From Pseudovirgaria hyperparasitica (taxonomy: Eukaryota > Ascomycota > Dothideomycetes > Acrospermales > Acrospermaceae): 64,000 bases of DNA. Location: assembly GCF_010093815.1 (NCBI RefSeq), contig NW_022985549.1:1-64000 (forward strand), written 5' to 3'. Below the pieces are notes generated by a model that had not been told where the DNA came from, made no database searches, and saw only the letters and a program-made list of their open reading frames with translations. A program made the translations under genes and the position numbers. Positions 11,170-22,600 of this stretch are shown here, piece after piece; the first letter of the stretch is position 1, and every line of letters starts with the position of its first letter.

Positions 11170-14100
11170 ACTAGATCTATCGAGGTCCCTTATAGATAAT
11201 ATTAGACTATAATACTCGATAGTAGGTTAGCTACTAACGTTATATCGATCTAACGAGCACGAGAACTTAACGCCGATATCTAAGCTCTAATAGATACTAT
11301 ATTCCATGGTATCGACGGTCCTATTAAGTTATACGGTATCTATACTATTAAATATAGTATCTAGAATAGCGGAGGGAAATAGAAACTCTACTACTTAACC
11401 TTTATCGTGGTAGATAGTCCCTTTAATATAATCCTAGGTATACTATAGCTTAAGAAATATAATCTAAAACTAGACTTCCTTAAGAAGATAGCTAGCTAGC
11501 ATATAAATCTACCTTAATAGAAACTAGTATAGCTTATTAACGATAAATAATTCTAGAAAGATTATAAGAAGGCGATCTCTACTATCTACGTACTCTTACT
11601 CACGTAAAATAGCGAGCTTAGTATTAAAGTAGATAAAAACCTACTATATTAGTATAAAATGTACTAACATATCGCGTTAGTAATTGATTCCTCTAAACTA
11701 TCTTAATACTAATCTACTAACCTTACTATTAATCTCGAAGACGGCTAGTAACCTCTATATAGATCTATCTACCCTCTTTTAGAATCTAAGTTATAAGCCC
11801 TTCGAGAATATATCGAAAAGAACCTTACGCGAGGATAGATTAGGCCTAGTATATCTCTAGCCGGAGCTCTAATCCTCTTTATAAAGAAGAAGGATAGAAG
11901 CCTCCATCTATATATCGACTACTATAGCCTAAATAATATTATATAAAAGAATCGTTATCTACTACCTCTTATCTCTGAGTCTATTAATAGACTAGAACGC
12001 GTAAAGATCTTTACTAAGCTCGATCTACGTAACGCCTACTATCGCCTTTATATTAAGGAAGGCGACGAATGGAAAACGGCTTTTAGGACCCGTTATAGAT
12101 ACTTTAAGTATACTATAGTCCCTTTTAGACTAACTAACGCGCTAGGTACCTTCTAAGCGTATATTAATAACACGCTAGTAGGCCTACTTAACACGACATA
12201 TATCGTGTACCTAGATAACATCCTTATCTTCTTAGATAATAAGGAGGAGTATATCTAGTACGTACGTATAGTCCTAGATAGGCTAGAAAAGTATAAGCTA
12301 TATATTAAGCTATCTAAATACAAGTTCCATTAGGACTATATTAACTTTCTTAGCTTCGTTATTACTAATTAAGGTATAACCATAGAGAGAGATAGAGTTA
12401 CTACTATTATAGACTAGTCTAAACCAAAATCCGTTCGAGATATACGTGTCTTCATTAGCTTCGCTAACTACTACCGAAAATTTATTAAATACTTCTCCCG
12501 TTTAGCCGCACCACTTAATACGTGTACTACTACCACTGACTCGTCTATTACGGTCCGTGGTAGATAGAAATAGTATAATATTAAATTATAATCTATTAAA
12601 TTAACTAAGGTTAAAAGAACATCCTTCGAGAAGATTAAAGAAGCATTTATAACCGCCCTATTACTAGTGTACTTTAACCTAACTAAACCTATTTACGTCG
12701 AAACTAATATATTAGAATTTATAATCTCGGGTATACTCTCCTAGCCTAGACTAATAGAGTCTAAAAAGGTCTAATAGTATCTAGTTACGTTCTTCTTACG
12801 TAAGATAGCTAACGTCGAGACTAGATATACTATTTATAACTAAGAGCTACTAGTAATAGTAGAGTTATTTAAGTAGTAGCGATATTATCTTAAAGGTACT
12901 ATATATAATATTAAGTTACTAACTAATTACTATAACTTAAAGGGGTTTATAAGTACGATAGTTTTAAATCGTTAATAGGTTTAATAGACTAAGTAGCTTA
13001 TAGATTTCTACTTTATAATCTACCATCGACCTAGAAGTATAAACCTAGCTAATAGAATATTAAGAAGACCCGACTATAAAGAAGGCGCCTAGGATTATAG
13101 TAGCTATAGGGTCCTAGAGTAGCTATAGGCCTAACTCTTAAGGACGAGGTTAGATAATAAGTTATCTAACGATTAGCGAGATACTAATACTAATACTAGT
13201 AATCGAATTTATAAGACCGAAGCTAGTAACTAAAGACGCGGTACCGAAGTCCCTAGTAAGCTATTTATTAGCGCTATTAGAGAGGGCGATGGTACCCGGC
13301 GTGTATATTAAGTAGACCTCGCCTAGTTAATCGTAGATCTATAAAAGATAGACCTAATAGTTTTAAAGTTACGTAAAATATAGTAAGATAGATTATTATA
13401 GACTAAAGTAGACTATAAGTAGACCTTCGTAGACGGCTTACTCTACTACGATAGAAAGTACTATATACTAATAGATAACGCATGATTTACTATAGTTAGC
13501 CGATACTATGACGCTAACCTAGTAGGATATTTCGGGTATATACGCACCCTAAGCTCGATTTATTAGTACTATTTTTAGGAAGATATACCTAAGTACGTCG
13601 AAGAATGGATAGCTACTTATCCGATTTATTAAAGAATAAAGGTACCTAGGCATAAGCTATATAGAAACTTATAGCCTCTACTAGTCCCCCTCTTTATATA
13701 GGAAGATATTACTATAGATTTTATAGTTAACTTATCTCTAAGTAAGATGCTTAGAATAAGTTATAATTTAATTCTTATTATTATAGATAGACTTATAAAG
13801 ATATCTAGGTACGTCCCTATATAGAAGACGATTATATTAAAAGAACTAGTATAAGTATTCTAGAATAAGATTATTAAGGTCTATGGTATACTAAAAAGGA
13901 TCGTTATAGACCGAGGGAGTATATTTATATCTAAATTCTAGACGTTATTCTATAAAATGGCCGGTATAAATAGAAATATATTAATAGCATTCCATCTATA
14001 AATAGATGGTTAGATAGAGCGATAGAACTAAACGCTCGAGGCCTACCTTCGTGTATTCTATAATTTCGAATAAGACGACTAGGCCTCTCTACTAAGTATA

Positions 14101-14720
14101 GTAGAATTCGCGTATAATAATAGTTATTATAGTATAATAGGTGTTACGCCCTTCTAGACGAACCTAGGACGTAGTCTAAGGATAGGTTTCGAACCTTATA
14201 CGGTCTAGTTTAACCGAATGATAGATGTTAACGTCCACGCGTAGGAACTAGCGATTAAAATCTTTAAAACCGCACGTAACTATCGCGTAATAATCTAGTA
14301 AGTAAATAAGTCGTATATAAAGTACTATAATAGATTAGTTAAAGATTAAGCGTATAAGGAGGGAGACGAAGTCCTCCTTAACGTCTATAATATATAAATA
14401 TCGCGAGTAAATAAAAAGCTTAATTATAAAATAGCTAGTCCCTTCCGAATCAAACGTTGTATTAGTATAAGAGTCTACGAGCTCGACCTAGGAAACGATA
14501 TAAAAGTCTATAATGTATTCCATGTCTTATTACTTAAAAGGTTTCGACCTAACGTGTATAAACGTATGAATGTATAATTATACTCTATTATACCCTAAGA
14601 TAGACTAGACGTGTACGAAGTAGACTATATTATTAAATATAGGCTCGACGAGAACGGTGTCTAAAAGTATCGAATCCGTTAGAAGAACTATACCAAGGAT
14701 AAGAACACCTAGAAACCTAC
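11170..14720 (+). pseudogene. Element F pol (protease, RT, RNase H, integrase, chromodomain; fossil)
   Basis: Domains in order: aspartic protease-like (about 11170-11480), reverse transcriptase (about 11870-12520) with a YLDD-type box near 12210-12225, RNase H (about 12640-13080), integrase with a zinc-binding part and a DDE core (about 13370-14330), a GPY/F-like module, and a chromodomain-like end (about 14600-14720). This order with a terminal chromodomain defines the chromovirus branch of Metaviridae, whose integrase tails recognise marked heterochromatin. That would fit insertion into existing repeats. It is broken dozens of times. Confidence 0.8.
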
Positions 14721-17196
14721 GGTATATATCTTAAGTACCGCGATAGCTATATATAAATAGAGGTTATAGAATAATACGTTACTACCGTAAACCTAGCGCC
14801 GTCGGGGCCGTTATAAAAAGAAGAAGAATACTATAGAGAACGAAGTGTTAAATTACGAATCCTAAACGTACACTAGGAAAACTCTATAAGGTAGCCCTAT
14901 AATTTAAGTAATATACGGTTACCAAACGCGAAGAAAACGTAAATAACCGTTATAGGCACGCGACGTAATATATTATAATAGAATAACATAGAGAAGTCTA
15001 GAATAGACTAACATAGACCATTATACATGAGAAGAACATGGGACTAAGAAACTAAAAAGGTACCCTACTACGGAATTAAACTCGTAACATATAATATAAA
15101 AGGTTAGAGTACCCGAACCGATAACTACTAGGCTACTAGTTCGGGTACTCTAATATAATTTAGAGAGATAAACCAATTTATATATGATACCTATACTTAA
15201 GTAACTTAAAGGAAATTAGAACCTAAAATTTAATAGTTATAGAATAAATAAGAACGCATATAATATCATTAAGTTAAGAATTAAATTACTAGAAAACTAG
15301 TAGATAGGTATCTAAACGGTCTAAAAAGAACCAAAACGGATAGAAACTAGGTAGATAGAGCCAACACACACTATATAGAAACCCTAGTAAATAGAGCCAT
15401 AGAGCTACTCCTCTATCTTATTATTACTCTTAGAGCGTAGTAAATAAACTAACTAAGTAATAGAGCGACGGAGGTTAGAGATCTTATCCTCTAGAGTAAC
15501 CATACGCTTAGTTAGAGCCTAGTAAGACGACGACTAAGCGCTAGAGCGGAGCGACTAGATCTAAAGTTAGCTAACGCGGTCTAGAATAATCTAGAATAGA
15601 ATATATACCCTCTTATAAGGTAACTTAGAAGGAGAACTAGTAGATCTCTTATAAGATCTATTAGTAGCATAAGGCGGGCAGGAAGGAATAGTACGAATCT
15701 CTTCTATGGCCTTAGTAGCTAAAACCGACTCTCTAGAATAGGTAGCCTAAGCGCTAGGAATCTCGCGGCGACTAAAAATTATAAGCTAAGGTTAATAATA
15801 ATTAACGGTTTCTAAACTTATACTTTAATAACCTCTAGAAAAAGCTTATAGCGCTCTCTAAACTCCCTATATATAGAAGCTAGATAACCGCTAGAACCGC
15901 CGAGAGTCTCGCGGACGCGAAGATTATTATATATATCTTATATATAAATAGAAACCTAAAAACGTATTAGTATAGATAACTTTAGATTACCCTAGACTAA
16001 AATAGCCTAATAGACTTACCTAAAGATAAACTTTACTAAGAATAGTATAGCGGTAGTAGTAGGTAGGGAGCTTAAAGATTAGATATATAGGCCTATTACG
16101 GTTAGTAGAGTAGTAGCTAATACTAGAGTTAGAGCGGAAGAGATATTTAGAGCTAGTAGTATAAGCCTTAATATACTTAAAGTATATCGAACCGTAGTTC
16201 GCCGTTTTCCTATAGCGTAAACCGCGACTACGTTTAGTATCTTTAGCGATCTAGGCCTTATTATTACTAGGGCTAGGTTTAGAGCGAATATTAAGGTTCT
16301 AAAAGAACCTAGAGTAACTAAGTTAGTCTATATTAGACTAAAAAGAGGAACGGTATTTAGAGCGAGGCGGCGAAGGCGTAAACTCTTAATTATCGTCTAT
16401 GACGAGATCTTCTTTATCCTCTAAAGGAGGTAGAGTAGATAGACGGCACGAGTAGATGTAGATAGGCTTTATAGCTACCTCTTCTATAATACTAGTACTA
16501 GGATTACCTAGATTAGAGCGACTAGTGGCTACGTTAGTAGTAATAGTAGTAGTAGCCTTAGCTACCTTCTTCTCTAACTTAGAGCGCGCCTTTATACTAC
16601 TACGATAAGTGGATTTTTTAGCTAGTATAGCCGGGGTAGAGATAATCCCTTTAGAGCGAGTCTTATAAGAGGAGGAGGTAGGCTTAGGAATAGAACTAGT
16701 ATTAGATATCTATATATACACGTTAGCTAGAGATCTAAGAGTAGAATACTTATTTAGCCTTAAAGGCGATTAAAGAAGCTAAATTAGTAACCGTAATAAC
16801 GCGAATAGATTATATAGAACTAGCTCTAATAAAAATAGACTACTCTAGATCTAAACGGATCTAAACTAAAGGAGATAGTATACGAATTAACGACTTACCT
16901 TAAGAGTAAGGTAGATATACTAGAGAAGAAAATTTAGAATAAGAGAACTAAATATAAGCTTAGTTAATATAGCGGTCATATAACCCGCGGAGCTATCTCT
17001 AAGGTAGTAGCTATGAAGTAAGGGATGAGCGCGTATATAAATAAAAGTAAACTAGAGCTTAAGTTTACTATTATAAAGACTATTAATAACGTTATATAGA
17101 TTTAATTAGATGCGCGTATAAATATAACGCTTATAGAATTACGGATTTATATATAGCTAAGTACTTTAGGGCGAAGCATAAAAAGAAGAAGGATAT
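14721..17196. other. Element F 3' region between pol and LTR, antisense coding-like tract
   Basis: This is about 2.5 kb between the chromodomain and the 3' LTR, longer than usual for chromoviruses. On the minus strand, about 16720 down to 16060 is unusually poor in stops for this RIP-mutated window. It is rich in Ser, Thr, Lys and recurrent Arg-Ser pairs, visible on the plus strand as repeated AGAGCG. It may be an antisense accessory gene or captured sequence. I recognise no domain. Just before the LTR is a purine-rich run (about 17178-17192), likely the polypurine tract. Confidence 0.45.
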
Positions 17197-17436
17197 TATT
17201 AGGGCTAATACTAGGATGGACTTAACTAGACTACTATGGTCTAGTACGGTCCGTGATAGGTGGACCTAGGTTAAGCTAGCTAGAATAAGCGAGACTACTA
17301 TATAAGTAGGCCGTACACACTTAATTCCTACTCTTTAGAAATTAACCTCGTTAGGAGAGTAGACTACCCTTTTAAATATATTCCCGAATCCTCCTATAAC
17401 CTGTTAGACTACTATTCTATATCTATAATCCTTACA
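17197..17436 (+). repeat. 3' LTR of element F
   Basis: This is the 240-bp partner of 4130-4369. It ends in CCTTACA, which keeps the original CA, and is followed directly by the TATCT target duplication. Confidence 0.88.
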
Positions 17437-17441
17437 TATCT

Positions 17442-19020
17442 AAAGTTCTAACTTTATATCTATTAACTATAATAGTTTAGTTAACTTTACTAAGATTATA
17501 TAATAATCTATACTCCTTTATAAGAATTAATAAAATATAGTTATCTTCTATACTAGTATCTATAAGGGCCTATATAGTTTTATTACTATTTACTATAGGT
17601 AATAATACTTTTAGTAATATAAGGTCTTTACTTACTAGAAGGCGCTATAGCTTCTTCTAAGTATATATAATTTAGCTAAGAACGTGGTTAGGTCTTATAT
17701 ACTAGTCTATTCTTTTTTTAGATTCTTATAGTTAAGTAAAATATATTCTATTTCTCTATACTTATAGTAATAAAGTATACTATAATCCTACTATTTTATA
17801 ATAGATATTATATTTAAGTCTATATCTTATTCTTTTCTATATTAAGAAGTACCGCCTTAATTATTTTAGTATCCTCTTAGCGCGTTTCTACCCTAATTTA
17901 TACTCTTCTAGCGCTAATTATAGTAAGGTTACTCTTAATTAAATATATTTAATTAACCTTATTTCTAATCTATATAGAGTTTATCGGTTTTACCTAGAGA
18001 GCTATATTCCTTAAGAATATAGTAGTATTTATTAGCTTTCTCCTCTAATTTATATAGATAGTTAAAACTTAATAATACTATTTCTAGTCTTTTATAGATT
18101 AACGGAAGTAGTACTTCGCAAAACTAGAATATATAAATATTTTTCTATAGCATAGGGATATTATTCTATAGGTTTTAGAGATATTATAGTAGTTAAGTAG
18201 ATATCTAGTTTAGTCATTATACTACGCTTCTTAACTTAGATAGTACCTTTCTTTTACATTCTCTATCCATTCCAAGAGTATTTAGTATAAATATAGCTAA
18301 ATATTCCTAGGTTATCATAGATAGTAGCTATACTTCCTTCTATCTATTCTATTAATTATAGGATTATAAGTCTAGGTATTATTCTCTAAATAAAATATAT
18401 TATACTTTAGTAGAAAAGAGTAGAGGGTTATTAAGGAAGTACTTTTTATAGTCTCTCTTCTAGTCTTTCTACTTCTTTTAGTTCTTCTCTATAAATATAG
18501 TTAGATCTTTAGATTTAGATATATCTAGAAAAGAAGTAGAGTAAATTAGTAACGAAGTAGCTAGAAGTATAGTAGATTATTATAACTCTAATAGTAGGTA
18601 AACTAATTCCGCCTAAATTAGTATAGAAAGTTATCTATCTATTATTATTTAGCGTAGTTCTTTAAGAGACTTCTTAAGTTCTTATCTCTTTATAAGGAGT
18701 TTCACGCGTTCTATCTACTCTTTAAGAGTTTAAATCTCTTAGGCCTAATTCATAATATATTTCTAAATTTTAGTAATAGTTTATTATAATACCTTATATA
18801 GCTTCGCTATAACTCGTTATCCGGCTTTATATTATTAGAAGTTACTTAGTATATCTACTATTTCTTTATCTAAAAGCTCCGTAATTTAGTCTAATATCTC
18901 TACTTCTTAGTTAGAAATAGCTAGATTTAATACTAATTATAGAGGATCTCTATTATTTAATATAGTATTACTTATCTCTATAGTAGATTATATTAATCTT
19001 CTTAGTTCTAGTTAGACTAT
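17442..19020 (-). mobile_element. Gypsy LTR retrotransposon D, protease and gag portion (right piece)
   Basis: This is the continuation of D beyond the F insertion. On the minus strand it shows gag (about 19020 down to 17690, with a zinc-knuckle-like spacing near 17800-17755) and an aspartic protease with a D-T/S-G-type site (about 17650-17445). Order and orientation match the RT and integrase piece at 1695-4129. I cannot find its LTR with confidence; it should lie right of about 19020. It is a fossil broken many times. Confidence 0.65.
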
Positions 19021-19290
19021 CTTAACTATAGTACTATATAGGGAGTAATTTAAATATAAGAATAGGGTTATTAGATAGTAGTATAGTTAGATAGAATAAT
19101 AGAGTATATTCTATTATAGAATAAATTACTACTAAACTCTTTTAATAGAAATCTAAGAGTATATATATAAAGAGACGCTAATCTATCTAGTATATAACTA
19201 TTTACTACTCTTCACGCTATCTTCTAACTATATTAGCTAAGGTATATACGGATCGGGTTATACCTAAGGCTAGGTCCTAATAGATATAGA
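19021..19290. other. AT-rich interval, possible D leader or LTR
   Basis: Nothing is clearly coding here. A TATA-like run at about 19153-19167 and the position next to gag of D would suit its 5' LTR, but no partner LTR lies in the window to test this. Confidence 0.3.
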
Positions 19291-19352
19291 CTAGGGTAGT
19301 CTACGGCCGGTAGGCTGTAAGTAGCCTAGAAATTTAATCTACTTTCCTAGGG
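19291..19352 (-). mobile_element. Helitron-like 3' end fragment
   Basis: About 62 bp resemble the inner ends of the 495-bp inverted repeat at 58.6-60.1 kb. On the minus strand the sequence ends with a GC-rich hairpin (GCCTAC-CGGCC-GTAGAC, one G-T-type mismatch), four bases, then CTAG, and the next base is T. A hairpin a few bases before a CTRR end with a T following is the hallmark of a Helitron 3' terminus. The body of the element is not recognisable beyond this. Confidence 0.4.
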
Positions 19353-19431
19353 TATAAATACTCTTTAGTCTATCTAATCTACTAATTAATAGTTTACATT
19401 ATATATTAGTATATATACTACTTTATATATC

Positions 19432-19836
19432 ACTCTATATATTAACTCTATATTAACTCTCTATTAACCCTCTATTAACTCTCTATTAATTCTCTATTAA
19501 CTCTCTATTAAGTCTATATTAATTCTCTATTAACTCTATATTAATTCTATATTAACTCTCTATTAAGTCTATATTAATTCTCTATTAACTCTATATTAAT
19601 TCTTTATTAACTCTCTATTAAGACTATATTAATTCTCTATTAACTCTCTAATAAGTCTATATTAATTCTTTCTTAACTCTCTATTAAGACTATATTAATT
19701 CTCTATTAACTCTCTATTAACTCTCTATTAAGACTATATTAATTCTCTATTAACTCTCTATTAACTCTCTATTAAGACTATATTAATTCTCTATTAACTC
19801 TCTATAAACTCTATATTAATTCCCTATTAACTCTCT
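19432..19836. repeat. 11-bp minisatellite (CTCTATTAACT)n
   Basis: About 405 bp consist of roughly 37 tandem copies of an 11-bp unit, CTCTATTAACT, with variants ending AATT, AAGT or AAGA. A higher-order pattern of about 55 bp (five units) is visible. No spacer structure is present, so this is not CRISPR. It is not coding. Confidence 0.9.
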
Positions 19837-20063
19837 ATACTAATTTAAAGATAGTATTATTTATTTTCTAATATTTTCTTCTATATTCTTTCTTACTTTC
19901 TACTCTATATATTATTCTATACTATCTTCTATCTACTTTATTATAGAGAATATATAAAGTCTATTTTAAGTTCTAAGAAGTAGATATCTATTATATATTA
20001 TTCTAATTAATAATAAAGTAAAAGAAAAGTATTAGAGTTAGAAGAATTATCTTTAGATAAGAA
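19837..20063. other. AT-rich spacer, no feature seen
   Basis: This is RIP-like AT-rich sequence between two tandem arrays. I see no coding frame or repeat in it. Confidence 0.5.
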
Positions 20064-20155
20064 GCGGCCTTAGCGCCTTAGATAGGGCAGCCTTAGCGCC
20101 TTAGATAGAGTAGTCTTAGCGCCTTATATAGAGCGGCCTTAGTACCTTAGATAGA
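20064..20155. repeat. 23-bp tandem repeat, four copies
   Basis: Four direct copies of a 23-bp unit start with GCGGCCTTAGCGCCTTAGAT. Variants differ mainly by C/T and G/A changes. The array is GC-richer than its surroundings. Confidence 0.8.
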
Positions 20156-20299
20156 GAAGTTAGGCTAGAGACTTAATATAAAACTACTAAATAGTTAAGA
20201 ATCGAACCCTTAACCTTTCTATTACTTTCTATTCCTATCTATACTATATACTACTATACTATCTATCTAAGTTCTAAAGAGTCTTACTTCTAGGGTTAA

Positions 20300-20760
20300 T
20301 AAACCCTTTCTACTTATACTTAAAACTCTACTCTTACCCTCTAATAGAGTACTATATACGCTAAAAAGTAGATAGAATTACTTACTATAAAGAGATCTAT
20401 AAGATAGTTAGCTTAGAATTCTTAATTAGGCTATAGGTAATTTATTATATTATAAAATATAGATTATTTATTATAGTTTAGACGTAGAGAGAGAGTAAGG
20501 TACTAAGGTATACTAGAAAATCCACGGCTAAGCCGTACGAATTTTTAACTCTTAAACCTACTACTAAATGTAATACTAGAGACTTATAAACTCTACTTAT
20601 CTATAATAATATAGCTATATATAGTAAAAAGTATATAGAATTACACAGCGGTTTATTCTCTATAGAATTATTAGTTAAATTTTTAATTAAGAGTATGGTT
20701 AATTTATTATATTATAAAAGGTAGTTTTCTAGTTATAGTTTTAGTAAGAGCGCTAGCAGG
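20300..20760. repeat. Diverged direct repeat, about 263-bp period
   Basis: Two diverged copies share blocks such as AAAAAGTAGATAGAATTAC (20353-20380 region) with 20615-20640, and GGTAATTTATTATATTATAA (about 20431) with about 20696. There is no coding signal. The unit could be an old tandem duplication or part of an unrecognised element. Confidence 0.45.
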
Positions 20761-22445
20761 CACTAGATAAAATATTATATCTTTTTATAATTTCTTTGGA
20801 ATTTATATAGATTTATTATAATTTACTATAATTAATATAGCTTACTAATTTTTATAGTATATATAGCTAGTAATAATAATAATCTATAAGAATCTATATA
20901 AATTAGTAATAATTATAATATAGTTTTCTAAAGCCTTAATATTTAGAAGTAATTAGTATAGAAATAGATACCTTTAAATAATCTCTATCTTATATATATT
21001 ACTAATATATTAAAAGCTATTAATCTACTCTAACCTAGACTAGACTCTAATAATCTAGCTATATATTATTATAGTTATTACTTTCTATTATATACCGCTT
21101 ATAGTAGTACTAATTCTATAACTTATAGTATCTATATAACTAAAAAGTATTATTATTTATAGATATTTAAATAGGTTTAAAGAACTTTATATAGATTTAC
21201 TTATATTAGTATAGATTACTACTAGGCCTCTAGTAACCCCTACTAATAAGAAATATAGTATTACTAATTATAATATCTTAGAGAAGACTTTCTATAAGTT
21301 ATATATCTATAGTAAGAAGTATATCTAGAAGTATAATTCTAATATAATCTATAAAGATTTAGTAGAATCTACTATAGCTATTATTACTATAATTACTAGA
21401 TAATATTATTTTTCTTAAATTATTATAGATTCTTACTAATATATATTAATCTCTATAATAGTACTAAAATCTCTACTACTTTAGACTTCTTTCTATATAC
21501 TAATAATATTAAAATTCCTAGAAAAGATTCTAGTAAAAAAGCTAAGGTTCCTTTCTTATATATATCTAAGAGCTATAAATTTAGAGAAGATAGCTCTAAT
21601 CTAGAAATTTCTATACTAAAGATATATAGTTCTATACTAATTATTAAATCTTTTTACTAATTTATATAATTCTTAGTATATCTATACTAGTCTATCTCTC
21701 TCTATTCTAGTTTCTACTACTCTATAGATTTCTATAGAGAAGTTTATAGCTATAAGATATACTATATAGAGTTTATAGTATTAGAATAAAAGGCTAGAGA
21801 CCTATATTATAAAGCTCTATACTATACTAAATAAAAATTAGTAGAAGAAATTAAATATAATTATTATAATAATTAGTTCTTCTACTTCTACTCTAACTTA
21901 ATTAGTTTAGATCTATACTAATTAGTACTAATATATTTCTTTTATCTAGTATTTTTAGTTTTTAGTTTTAATTTTAAAGTAATCTTACTTCTTCTAGATA
22001 GATTAGTATAAGTTTATATAAATCTATATAGATCTCTATATTTTCTTCTAGTTTTCTTAATTTTATCTTTCTTTAATAATAACTTCTTTAATCTCTTTAG
22101 TAATCTATACTAATCTATACTAATTAGTACTAATTTTTAATATCTATTTCTCTTAGTAAATAATTTTTTTAAATCTCTTTTTTTAGTTAAATTCTTTAAA
22201 GTTCTAAGTTTAAACTCTCTAAGAAAGTTCTAAGTCTAAACTTTCTAAGGAAGTTCCTTAATTCCTTAGAATATTTTAAAGATCTATATTACTTTTACCT
22301 TCTTCCTTTTAGATAGCTATCCTTAGTACTAAACTATACTAAAAAACGTTAAATTACTATACTTTATTATAATTCTCTATAATTCTATAGCTTTCTTTAT
22401 TAATTATTACTTATATACTAATATTACTACTTTACTTATATTTAT
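20761..22445. other. Unassigned AT-rich DNA
   Basis: This 1.7 kb of heavily RIP-like DNA gave no recognisable domain on either strand. A plus-strand stretch at about 21290-21850 is Lys/Ser-rich with several Cys/Tyr and His-like positions and could be an old DNA transposase or host fragment, but I cannot support a family. Confidence 0.35.
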
Positions 22446-22450
22446 TATAG

Positions 22451-22600
22451 TGTTATAGCTATAGTAGTAGTATATACCATGTATAATTAATATAGGTAGT
22501 AGCGAACCGGTCGTTTATATAAATATAACTAACTAGATATATATATAGAAAATAGTATACTTTATAACTAATATAACTTAACTTATTAATAATCTTAATA
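22451..22600 (+). repeat. 5' LTR of element C
   Basis: This 150-bp LTR starts with an unmutated TG (TGTTATAG) and ends with TA for CA. It matches 31850-31997 apart from a 2-bp length difference in a TA run and transitions. It is short for a Gypsy LTR. Confidence 0.87.

Larger units (their letters stand above)
4130..17436 (+). mobile_element. Gypsy LTR retrotransposon F (chromovirus-like), with nested LINE
   Basis: Both LTRs are present, each 240 bp (4130-4369 and 17197-17436). They are flanked by a 5-bp target duplication, TATCT, at 4125-4129 and 17437-17441. The order inside is gag, protease, reverse transcriptase, RNase H, integrase, a chromodomain-like segment, and then a 2.5-kb 3' region. 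LINE copy 1 with its own 15-bp duplication sits in gag, so F without it is about 8 kb. The LTRs differ only by transitions with no length change. That fits a fairly recent insertion mutated by RIP, but RIP prevents dating by divergence. It is structurally complete and broken many times in its coding parts. Confidence 0.88.

Noticed and set aside
19153-19167. TATA box of a D-element LTR
   Set aside because: It is only an AT-rich run, and no partner LTR is in the window to confirm an LTR here.
19432-19836. CRISPR-like array
   Set aside because: The repeats are head-to-tail 11-mers with no spacers, and the organism looks fungal.
20199-20208. tRNA-like B box (GGTTCGATTC on the minus strand)
   Set aside because: The sequence around it cannot form an acceptor stem or a proper T arm, and the A-box-like match upstream is weak. 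At most it is a tRNA-derived relic.
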